Shown here: positions 34,760 through 44,800 of the stretch, in pieces | How positions within the stretch are numbered: position 1 is the stretch's first letter | How the letters are laid out: each line of letters opens with the position of its first letter | Assembly (NCBI GenBank): GCA_020746835.1 | Contig: JAGPNK010000013.1 | Location: forward strand, 434,001-498,000 | Source: Stachybotrys elegans | Lineage: Eukaryota > Ascomycota > Sordariomycetes > Hypocreales > Stachybotryaceae | Direction of reading: 5' to 3' | Length of the DNA stretch: 64,000 nt | The notes under the pieces: generated by a model | What the model was told of the DNA's origin: nothing | Database searches by the model: none | What the model saw: the letters and a program-made list of their open reading frames with translations, nothing else | Program-made: the position numbers and the translations under genes

Positions 34760-35319
34760 ATGTCTGCCCCTAGCGCTGGTACCAAGGTAAGCACCTCAGC
34801 CGGATACCACTTGCGACCGATACAATTCTAACGTTTACAAAGGTCAAGGCTGGCCAGGACGGCCCTACCAAGCAGGAGAACGCTGGCCTCGTCAAGCCCG
34901 AGTCCCTCGCCTCCGAGTCCTTGAACGAGGGCGGCGCCTTCACCTCCAACACCGGCATCCACTCCGAGAACCTCACCTCCCACTCCAACCAGCCTGGCTC
35001 CCAGCACAACACCAGGAGCTCGGGCAAAGCCACCTCCGCTGGCACCGCGCCCACCTACGTCAACAACCAGTACATCCGCGACCCCGCCGGACCTCACGGC
35101 AAGAACCTGAAGGAGGGCGACTGGGACGAGTCCAAGGCCGAGGACGGCCTCAAGAAAGCTCTTTCTTCGGAACCCGGCAGCAAGGATGACCCTTCGCGGC
35201 TGGCCGAGCAGCAGTTCCAAATGAACCGGGGCAACATGGGCGGTAACATTGCCAACAAGCCCCAGCCCAGTGGTGGAAAAGCGGCCTACGATACCCTTAA
35301 GTCGGATGAGTCTGCATAG
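34760..35319 (+). CDS. Small hydrophilic, low-complexity protein (stress/LEA-like character)
   Basis: Two exons, 34760-34786 and 34843-35319 (167 codons; 56-nt GT-AG intron). The first exon encodes MSAPSAGTK only. The protein has almost no hydrophobic residues and is rich in Gly, Ser, Asn, Lys, Gln and Glu (VKAGQDGPTKQENAG; SHSNQPGSQHNT; QMNRGNMGGNI), so it should be intrinsically disordered. I do not recognise a named family with confidence; such proteins are widespread in filamentous ascomycetes and often stress- or conidiation-induced. The TATA box and strongly preferred codons (GCC, AAG, AAC) suggest high expression. No signal peptide. Confidence 0.85.
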
Positions 35320-35565
35320 ACGCACCAAAAGCTGTACATTAGTTATGATATGAATGAAGACGTATAGTTCCGAACCACCCGTGATGGATGAACTATTTGC
35401 ATTGACAGTGAATATGTCAATTCCGCCCCATGGAATGATGATGTAAAGACCAAATTGCATGCAGAGCACTTTATGTTGGGCTATCATCCTTTCCTGAAGA
35501 TGCAGTTGAATCTGACAACGCAGCGACCAAAACAGAGATTCCTAGTCTTCACAAGTACCACGAAA

Positions 35566-35582
35566 CTCGGTTTGAACCCGAG
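35566..35582 (-). other. Isolated T-arm-like stem-loop (tRNA remnant?)
   Basis: On the minus strand the sequence reads CTCGG-GTTCAAA-CCGAG: a perfect 5-bp stem closing a loop that matches the tRNA T-loop / B-box consensus (GTTCRAA). No matching acceptor stem, D-arm or anticodon arm could be found around it. It lies 75 bp downstream of tRNA-Gly. Confidence 0.5.
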
Positions 35583-35656
35583 ACTGAAACAAAAACTGCG
35601 AGCAAAAAGTTCAACGAGAAACTGAAGCTCTTATCGAAGAGCAAAAGAAGAATCAA

Positions 35657-35727
35657 TGCGTGAACTGGGAATCGAACCCAGGGCTCCCCGATGGCAACGG
35701 AGAATTTTACCACTAAACCATTCACGC
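35657..35727 (-). tRNA. tRNA-Gly (anticodon GCC)
   Basis: 71-nt intronless cloverleaf. The acceptor stem GCGTGAA pairs with TTCACGC, with discriminator A. The D-arm contains GGTTTAGTGGTA. The anticodon stem CTCCG/CGGGG closes the loop TTGCCAT with GCC. The T-arm CTGGG-TTCGATT-CCCAG is perfect. A short T run follows on the minus strand as a Pol III stop. Fungal tRNA-Gly(GCC) genes look the same. Confidence 0.95.
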
Positions 35728-36918
35728 TCATATGCAATGAGGAGAAAATACATTACATATAGGTGATTTGAGATATTCTCGATGATTCTTCAAAGGTCCG
35801 ACTTTCTTTTCATCTTGTTGCTGAATCTAGGCATCTTCAGTATCTTCCCATGATAGGCAAACAAAATAAGCATGATAATCGTGCCATATTTACCTACTAG
35901 CGACTATCTCTTCCGTCGACAGTCTCAACTCTCGGCCAGAGGTGGCACGTTTGGTGATTTCTGCCCTGAGCCCGTTGTGCCAGCATGTCATTTTGCATAT
36001 CATTACATCAACCATTCCTCTTTTCCCCAATAGGCCAATTAGGGACCATAACCATAGGTAGCTACTCTCCAAAGTCTTGGCAGCAAATCAACTCAATCCA
36101 CGTAACAGCAGGATCCAAGACACTGACGTTGCCACTACATCCTGGTTAGCCTCGTGGATTCCATTGGACCTCTAAAGTATTTGCTCTCTTCGCTGGCATA
36201 GAATTGCTGGCTAGTGCATTTCAATCTTGCTGAAACCACATTCCTCTCCTGTCATTGCTCCAGATCATTGTATACATCGGACTGCGGAATCCAAAAAGCT
36301 ATCCTGGCGACCAGGAGCAAAAAAAGAAGACAAAAACATACAACAGCCGGTGTTCGCTGGTCGTCACCGACCCAACTACTAATCTGCCCCTTACCAGTTT
36401 GACTAGGGGGGAGCGGACGGGACCCCGTATTTTCTGGTAGGTATGGTCGTATGTGATAGGGAAGTGAAGATATCATGCCTATATGCAGCATGTTGCGGAA
36501 GGATACGGCTACCACAAGATAGAAGTCTTCGCCCAATAAAATGAGAGATGGGCTCTTTGCACCTACTCACCAATCATAGGCTAATACTAAATTTCTTGAA
36601 TCACTTTTACAGAGGCGCGTCCCGATCTCGAAGTCATGATTATGTGTCTTGCACAAACCCAGGCACGTTCGTGATGCGGTAGCACACATATGTACTAATT
36701 ATACCGACTCCGTACCGAAACGCCTGTTTCAGAAAAGTCTGCAGGCTTGGTCGCGCAGGTATGAGCTGCGCAAGTGCTTATACAATTGCTGCCCTGGCAT
36801 AGACTCCTCGCGTGCCAATAATCTTCTTCACCAGCTGGCCTGGAAGCCCCTGGAAATCCTCCGTGGCGTTGGATAATATCTTGTTGCTCGATTGGAGGAA
36901 TTGGCTCTCGAGTATGCG

Positions 36919-37788
36919 TCACAGCTCTACGTCACAGCCCTGGGCCTCTGGGCCTGGAGGACGAGGGTAATATGGGTCGTTTCTCCAGAAGGACCTCGCC
37001 GCCTGTTTGACACCAGCCCTATCCATTGAGATTGGTCCACAGCAGTCGAAGTCGAGCATCCACACAGCGTGTGGCCCTATTTCATCTAAATTGAAGACGG
37101 CATGTTTGCCTATTTCGCGGCGAAGACGGCCGAGGACAAGCTCCACGTCGTTAGCATCAACCTTGACTGTCCAGTATAAGAAGGCCAGCATATCAGCAAT
37201 GCCGAGGGAATAGTCTGCAGTGACAAGGCCGAGGTCTTCTAGCTGATCCAAGTGTAGGGGAAATTTTCTAAGGCTGAAGAATTGACGGCTCGGGCGAGTT
37301 GGCTCGCTTTGCGATGTGGTCTTCAGTCTGCGTCGCCCAAGATAGATACGGGCTAGGCAAGGCCGATTGCTTGGATCCTCAATGACCTGGGCTTGTAGCT
37401 CAGGGGGAAAGTATCTGTGGGTTAGCCGCACTCGAACCGCCGCACATAGAGGAGGGATTCTTTCGTTAATGAGAGCGTTGCACGGTTGGTAGCCATCTTG
37501 GAGACGAGGGAGGATGGTACCCCAGGCTGTCTCGGCACTTTCCTCGAGGAACGCAAAGTTGAGAGGCATGAGTATCCGCAAATGGTGCTCTTTTTGAGCT
37601 TGGTATGCCTCTGATATCTGCCTATGCATGTTCCACTCACGTCTCAAGGACCGATCAGGCCCGCCGTCTTCTCTCTTCATGCGGTAGACACTACCACAAA
37701 ACCCCACGCCTATATGCTGAAGAGGCGAGTCGGATTCATCACGAGTAAAGTGCGAAAGGTCCATTGTCCATCCCCTCTCAATGTGCAC
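36919..37788 (-). CDS. DUF3669-family protein
   Basis: Single exon, 289 codons; Met9 may be the true start. The C-terminal half carries the conserved DUF3669 pattern: RPCLARIYLGRRR, then FPLHLDQLEDLGL, MADALAFLYW-like IADMLAFLYWTVKVDANDVELVLG, and the closing HAVWMLDFDCCGPI. The N-terminal GVGFCGSVYRMKRE resembles a kinase-type glycine loop, but no catalytic HRD-like motif is present, so activity is doubtful. The family is ascomycete-restricted, usually multi-copy, and of unknown function. Codon use is less GC-biased than in neighbouring housekeeping genes, and the flanks are AT-richer and gene-free, in line with an accessory gene. Confidence 0.8.
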   Translation of the reverse strand: MHIERGWTMDLSHFTRDESDSPLQHIGVGFCGSVYRMKREDGGPDRSLRREWNMHRQISEAYQAQKEHHLRILMPLNFAFLEESAETAWGTILPRLQDGYQPCNALINERIPPLCAAVRVRLTHRYFPPELQAQVIEDPSNRPCLARIYLGRRRLKTTSQSEPTRPSRQFFSLRKFPLHLDQLEDLGLVTADYSLGIADMLAFLYWTVKVDANDVELVLGRLRREIGKHAVFNLDEIGPHAVWMLDFDCCGPISMDRAGVKQAARSFWRNDPYYPRPPGPEAQGCDVEL

Positions 37789-38638
37789 ATCAAATCATAG
37801 ATGGGGTGGGAGAAAATATATTGGTAATCCCCGTAGCAAAACTGCAGTAGGGGGACCTTATATGCACTTCTGGTTGTCGTTATGGGTGAAAGTTTTCTAG
37901 CAATATAATGCAGTTGTTCTCTGCCTGCACTGGTATACATCACGAGAAAGCTTCAGTTGAGTGATGTGGTAGGTTGCCGCAACGTACGAGAGGGCTTGTT
38001 CCGGGCGACTCGGTCAAGGCGATGAGAGCGGGCTTAATTAATTGGCTGGCATTCACGAACAGCTCAGGCTAACGCCAACCTTTTCACCTCGCACCTGCCC
38101 CCAAGTTCGGAATCTCCGCCACTTAGGCATGTGAGAAACCACCATCTCATAGCGTTTGAGAAGGCAAATATACAGCCTCCAGCCTCCATTTCTGAAAATC
38201 GAGAGACGCCTTGCCCCATGATGTCAGAAGAATTCCATGCACGTGATCCGCCGCCAAGCTGCGCGAGTAAAGGAGACGGGCCCTGGCGGCCCATAAGCCC
38301 AACATTTGCTGCCTTGTTTTGGTGCCTGATAGTGGTGAGTGGTGGGGCAAAATTTTCTGATATCTGCCCCACCAACCAGAATCACCCCGCCTCTATCATA
38401 TCCATCCCACGTCAAAGTTAAATCTTACAAAAAAAAGAGAGGACTGGAACCGCCACTCTTCCGCCTGTCGTAGCATTTGGGAATTTCCGGTGCTCTCTTT
38501 CCACGATCCTCTCTTCCTTTGTGACTGTCGAGGACAGCTCGGAATCGCAGCCTCGAGTCTCTCACTCGTTCCTTTTGTCGTTCCTGTTCTTTTGAGTCCA
38601 TTTGCCTTCTCAACACACCACATCCCCCCCACGCCACA
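37789..38638. promoter_or_regulatory. Divergent promoter DUF3669 gene / ARB1
   Basis: 850 bp between two divergent starts. The 120 bp before the ARB1 ATG are CT-rich (CTCTCTTTCC, CTCGTTCC) and end in a CACACCACATC leader. No supported ORF. Confidence 0.5.
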
Positions 38639-40610
38639 ATGGCTCCGTCCGCTTCCAAGGAGAAGAGACTCGCCAAGAAGGCGGCCGAGGGAAAGGTCGA
38701 CAAGAAGACCGGCAAGGTCCCCAAGGGCAAGAAGACTGAGGAGGTTCAGCTCGATGCCAACGGAAACCCCATCGTCGACGATGCCCCCGCCACCAGTGGT
38801 GACAAGATCGAGGAGGTGAAGCGTCTGGCCGACCAGATGGACAAGCACGGCATTTCCGACCGAGTCACCACCGGTGTGCTTTCCTCTGTCGCCTCTAGCA
38901 AGGACGTCAAGATCACCAGCGCCAGTCTCGTCTTCCACGGCCGAGTCCTCATCACCGACTCCACGCTCGAGCTGTCGTACGGTCGACGATACGGATTGCT
39001 CGGTGAGAACGGTTGCGGCAAGAGTACCTTCCTCAAGGCCATCGCCGCCCGCGAATACCCCATTCCTCAGCACATTGACATCTACCTGCTCAACGAGGGT
39101 GCCCCTCCCAGTGATCTTGGTGCTCTCGAGTGGGTTGTCAAGGAGGCTGAGAACGAGCTGGAGCGTCTCGACAGGCTCGCCGAGAAGCTCCTTGAGGATG
39201 AGGGCCCTGAAAGCCAGGTCCTCATCGACCTCTACGACGTAAGATCCCTTCCTTTTTTCGTACCACACGATCACATACTGACTCGACGTAGCACATGGAC
39301 AAGATGGACCCTTCCACCTTCAGCACCAGAGCCTCCCTGATCTTGACTGGTCTGGGATTCAACAAGAAGACGCTCCACAAGAAGACCAAGGACATGTCCG
39401 GTGGTTGGAGGATGCGTGTCGCTCTGGCCAAGGCCCTCTTCGTTAAGCCTTCGCTGTTGCTCCTTGACGACCCTACTGCCCACTTGGACCTCGAGGCCTG
39501 CGTGTGGCTGGAGGAGTACATGAAGAAGTGGGACCGAACGCTGGTCCTCGTCTCCCACTCCATGGATTTCCTCAACGGTGTCTGCACCAACATGATCGAC
39601 ATGCGTGGAAAGCAGCTCCTGTACTACGGTGGTAACTACGACTCTTACCACAAGACTCGTGCCGAGCAGGAGACGAACCAGATGAAGGCCTACCACAAGC
39701 AGCAGGATGAAATCGCTCACATCAAGAAGTTCATTGCCAGCGCTGGTACCTATGCCAACTTGGTCAGGCAGGCAAAGTCCCGACAGAAGATCTTGGACAA
39801 GATGGAGGCCGACGGCTTCATCCAGCCCGTCATCGAAGACAGGGTCTTCACCTTCCGATTCGCCGATGTCGACAAGCTTCCTCCCCCCGTCCTCTCCTTT
39901 GACAACGTCACCTTCTCGTACTCTGGCAACCCCGAGGACGACCTGTACCGAAATGTCGATCTTGGTTTCGACATGGACTCCCGAACTGCTCTTGTCGGAC
40001 CCAACGGTGTGGGCAAGTCGACGCTGCTGCGACTCATGACTGGCAAGCTGTCTCCTACTGGTGGTTCCGTCACCCGACACACTCACCTGAAGCTGGGTCT
40101 CTACTCGCAGCACAGTGCCGAGCAGCTCGACCTGACCAAGTCTGCTCTGGACTTTGTGCGTGACAAGTACAGCGAGAAGTCCCAGGACTACCAGTACTGG
40201 CGCCAGCAGCTGGGCAAGTACGGTCTGACTGGTGAAGCCCAGACCGCCCTCATGGGTACTCTCTCTGAGGGACAGAAGAGCCGTATCGTCTTTGCCCTGC
40301 TCGCCATTGACGGCCCCAACATGCTGCTGCTCGACGAGCCTACCAACGGTCTGGATATTCCTACCATCGACAGTCTGGCAGACGCCATCAACGCCTTCAG
40401 TGGTGGTGTCATCGTCGTGTCTCACGACTTCCGGTATGTGCTATCATATTCCCCTTCTGAGTACTATGACTAACCCATGGCAGACTTTTGGACAAGATTG
40501 CCAAGCAGATCTTGGTGTGCGACAACAGGACCATTGCCGAGTGGGACGGCTCCATCGGCGAGTACAAGAACTATCTCCGCAAGAAGATGATTTCGGCCGG
40601 TGCAGTCTAA
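38639..40610 (+). CDS. ARB1: ABCF-type ATPase Arb1 (ribosome biogenesis)
   Basis: Three exons: 38639-39238, 39292-40433 and 40484-40610 (622 codons; introns 53 and 50 nt, GT-AG). The Lys-rich N terminus is followed by two ABC cassettes without membrane segments. Cassette 1 has Walker [10 protein letters not shown] (about 121), signature MSGGW and Walker B LLLLDDPT; note DDP in place of DEP, common in Arb1. Cassette 2 has GPNGVGKST (about 436), LSEGQ and [12 protein letters not shown]. In yeast Arb1 shuttles and supports 40S and 60S maturation and stalled-ribosome release. The length matches yeast (610). Strongly preferred codons point to high expression. Very secure. Confidence 0.95.
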
Positions 40611-41833
40611 GCGAGACGTGCGACCTGCCACAGTTTTTCACTTTCGCAAAGTTTTGTTTTTGGAACAAAGATCTTATAGAATGGGCAACACGATGAAACA
40701 TGAAGAAAAATCTCGAATAACGAATATGGAGATTCTTTCACAAAAGCATCGGGAAACGGGCCGCATAGGATAAAGCGGCTACGCGGCAATGTCAGCGGAA
40801 CCGGGAAGCAGACAAGACAGGGGAAGAGACGGAGGAAGAGGTGGGCTGGGCGAGAAACGGCCCCAAGTTGACGTCGCCACTGCGTGGCCCGCGATACCCT
40901 GACAGAGAAAGGCGGCATCCTTTTCATCATCCATGACTGAGGTTTTTATGTGCTTATGGATAGACTGGTAGTTAAATGATGCATCATTAACAAGCTACAT
41001 AGCGTCTGTGACTCGACTTGCTGCTTCTTTTGACCTAGATGCGACAACTCGCATGCCGAGCAACGATGACCTTGCGAGATGTCACAGCTTCCAGGAGTGA
41101 ATAGAACAAAACCGGGCTTCTTTTACTGTTCGCATCCTCTCCCACATGATACATGATTTCTGGATCTTTAGTATGTACTGTCAGTCACCATCACCTCTCA
41201 CGGGTCGTACGGATAAAATGTATTGGTCGTGAGCGGTATAAGAAATCGTCAAAGATCCTATCATCCCCGTCCATTTTATCTCAACTAGTCTGAGCTCAGC
41301 TCGATCGTTATCTTGTTCCTACAGATCTCTCTCTACCTGCTGGTTGTTTGTCTCTTCTTTCCCCCCTAGATATGCACCAACAATATGATGGCCTTGCATC
41401 ACTACCACTTTCATGACTTCTCCTCCCAGGAGGAGGCTGTTCACACTCACAACACCCAAGCAGCAAACCGTCATGCGGCCAAGAAATCATACAGTTTATG
41501 TCTATCAGTAGTGGTACAGCCCTGCCGACGTCTGCCGTGACTGTTTTTTTCTGTCGGGGGGTTTTTAACCGTCTGCCCGGCTTTGCTTTCTTTCCTATTA
41601 ACACGTACAACGCTCCCCTGTTTTCCCTGCTCCCGTCATGTTCATCTAGCTGGTGAACCTGTAAAAAAGAAAGAAGCAAGGAATGTGATAAAAAGGGGGG
41701 GAAAATTTAAAGAACACAAGATACCACATCAAAACTCCTCCCACCCACTCCGTGTTGTTGCCCAGATAGTAACCTTCCCCTGCTGGTTGTTGATAATACA
41801 GAGTCGTAAGTCCACCGATCAGTGTCTTCGACG
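40611..41833. other. Convergent 3' region between ARB1 and INO80
   Basis: 1.2 kb with no supported gene. It should hold the 3' UTRs of both genes; no repeats of note. Confidence 0.5.
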
Positions 41834-44800
41834 TTAGGCGTCGACCATGCCGTCAGCAATTGCCAATCTCTGTTTGGCCGTCTTGGCCCTCTTGCCGGCC
41901 GACTTTGCCTTGGGCTTTTTGCCTTTGACGTCGCTCTCTGCTGGCGTCGCGGTGCCTGATGCACCCGCTAGCTTGTTGCCGTCGTCGAAATGACCCTCAC
42001 CTATGAATTGTTAGCGTTGGATAATCCGGAGAAAGTCGTTGGATTGCTTACCCTCGTGGTACATATCATCGAGACTGGCCGGCGCATCAGCCCTCTTGCG
42101 ACGGCCGCCCTTCTTCTTCTGCTTGTCGTACTCGCCCGACTCAAGAAGCTCCTTCTCGCGGCGTTCAATCATTTCGGCTTGCTCGTCATCAGCCAGCCAC
42201 ATAGCAATATCGCGGTTGCGGTTCTCAGGTGCGCGACGTCCAGAGAAGTCGACACTGGCACCGCCACCCTGGATGACCACGCGTTGGACTTCCTCCTTCT
42301 GCAGAGCTCGCTTGCGGATACGCTCCTCAATGGTGCCCCGGGTGATGAGACGGTACACCGTGACCTGCTTGGTCTGACCCAGTCTGTGTGCTCGGTCCAT
42401 GGCCTGCGAGTCGATTGTGGGGTTCCAATCAGAGTCGTAGAAGATGACGGTGTCGGCGGTCGTGAGATTGATACCGAGACCACCAGCACGGGTGGATAGG
42501 AGGAAGATGAAGATCTCTGGTCGAGTCTGGAAATCGTGCACGGTATCACGTCTGTCCTCGAGCTTGGTGGAACCATCCAGTCGGCAGTATTTGTAGTTGC
42601 GGTACGTCAGGTACTCCTCCATGAGGTCAATCATGCGCGTCATCTGGAAGTAGAGCAGCACACGGTGGCCCTCGTTCTTCATCTTGAACAGCAGCTCATC
42701 CAACTTGGCCAGCTTGCCACTGTCCGTGACGAACGTGCGCATGGAGGGAACCGCAATGTTGGTGAAGCCCCTCTTCTCGTTGTCCGGGTTCGGCAGCGTC
42801 TTGGTCGGGGGGTACAGCGTGGGAGACACCTGCTTCTCCACCAGCGTCTGCTCATCCTCGAGGGTTGGACCATAGAGAGCCGTGCGCATCGGGATGTTAA
42901 ACATGATCTCATCACGCTCGACCACGGCGCCACGGCTGTTGCATGAGACCTCAATGGGAGGAGCTGAAGCGCGAGGCCGTCCTGCTTGCTCAAGTCGGTG
43001 GAGACCAGCGTCGCGGTACTCTTCGCGAGCCACATTCATGAGCCTGCTGAGGATACCTTCCGAGGTGATGTCTGCCAAGGCTCGGCGATCCTTGCGAGCA
43101 CGCACGTTGAAGAGGGCGTGCGCAGGCGTGTAATTCTCGTCCTCAGGCTCGCAATAGGCAACATTCATATAGCCCAGACGGTCGCGCTTCTGCAGCTCAT
43201 CGACTGCACGAGCAAACAGGCTGGTATGGGTTGCCTTGTACACATCGTTGGGTGTCGTATCGGCGAACCGCAGCCAAGAAAAGGCATCGTTGCCGCCGGT
43301 GCTCTCCCGGACGTGCTCCGGACTCCAGATGTTCATCATGTGGTTCAGGGCCTTGTTACGCCAACCTGCCTTTTGGTTGTCGCTGCTGGCCTTGTTGAGG
43401 CGGCCTCCTTGCGTCCAGACCAGAGCTGGCAGCCCATAATCGATGAGACTGCGCGTCGAGTAGCCCACGGCGACGTTATTGCCTTCTCTGACAAACGAGG
43501 CTGTCTCGGCAAAGTAGCCAAAGGAGAAGGGAGACGTAACGTCGGCACGCTCAAAGAGGTCGGGGTGGTTGCAGACCTTTCTGAACTGCATGACCAGGTT
43601 CATCAGAGTACCAGAGTCCTGGTCGTCGCCCATGGTGGCCTTCTCGACAAGGTCCATAATGTTGATCTGGTTGCGCAGGTTGCTGTAGAGAGCACGCTGG
43701 CGGTAGGTGAGATCGCAGAAGACGTCGAGCTCAATCTTGTCACCAAGTTCTTTCTGCACATGCTTCTTGACACGACGAAGCATAAAGGGCTTGAGAATCA
43801 TGTGCAGACGCTTCAGCTGGTCCTCGTTAAGTTTCGTGTTGCTTTGAGCATGCGACTCGATATCCTTGGAGAACCACTCGCTGAATTCATCGTGTGAGTC
43901 GAAGAGTGAAGGCATGATGAAATGCAGCAGCGCCCACAGCTCCTGCATGTTGTTCTGAATGGGAGTACCTGTCAGCAGCAGTCGGTTACGGCAGTGGAAG
44001 CCCAGCAGGCACTTCCATCGCGAACTCTGTGAACTCTTGATAGCCTGGGCCTCGTCAAGAATCATGTACTGCCAGCGCATCTTCTGGAAGTAGGCGACAT
44101 CGGACACAACCAGCTGGTAGGATGTGACACACACGTGGAAAGCGGCGTCTTTTCTGTACGTGGAGTGCTTGCGGTCCCAGAACTTTCGGAGCACCTTTCG
44201 GTCACCCGCGCTACCCCAGTACGGCAGGATCTTGAACTCGGGCACGAACTTGGCAATTTCTTGCTGCCAGTTGTGCAGTGTGGAGGCTGGAGCGACGACG
44301 AGGAAGGGTCCCCAGATGTCGTGCTTCTCAGCCAGGTAGGCCATGACGGAGATGGACTGGACAGTCTTGCCGAGACCCATTTCGTCGGCAAGAATACCGT
44401 TGATGCCCTGCTCGTACAGGTTGACCAGCCAGTTGAGACCCTTGAGCTGATACTCCTTGAGCTGTGCATTGATGAGCTTGGGCTGCTCAATCTCGACTTC
44501 GCCGAGGCCGGTGGGGTTCTGGAAGTTCATCTCGCCCTCGTCGTCCATGTCCAAGCCAGCATTGTTGAAGTCGCGAGCTTTCTTCTGGGCTTCCGCAATG
44601 GCATTTTGAGCATTGGCCATGGCGGCGGCCCGCAAGTTGGTCTCGTCCTCGTCGTCAAAGTCGAGATTCTCAAAGTTGGTAACCTTTCCGACGACAGCAC
44701 CCGAAGGCTCGGCGATGTTGAGCTTGTTCTGAGAAATCTGGTGCTTATCGGGCGCAATGTCTGGGTTGTCGGTGCTGCGCTCCACCTCATCCGTCTTGAT

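Larger units (their letters stand above)
35320..36918. other. Intergenic region around tRNA-Gly
   Basis: Apart from tRNA-Gly(GCC) at 35657-35727 and an isolated T-arm-like hairpin at 35566-35582, nothing is supported. The stretch 35740-36900 is relatively AT-rich with short ORFs only. Confidence 0.45.

Noticed and set aside
39271..40425. 384-codon ORF antisense to ARB1
   Set aside because: It mirrors the strongly biased codons of ARB1 on the other strand and has no family features of its own.
42011..42051. INO80 ending at the first stop after the helicase domain
   Set aside because: That end is read-through of a 51-nt intron. Splicing to 42000 adds the Lys-rich tail ending in the family-typical AIADGMV.
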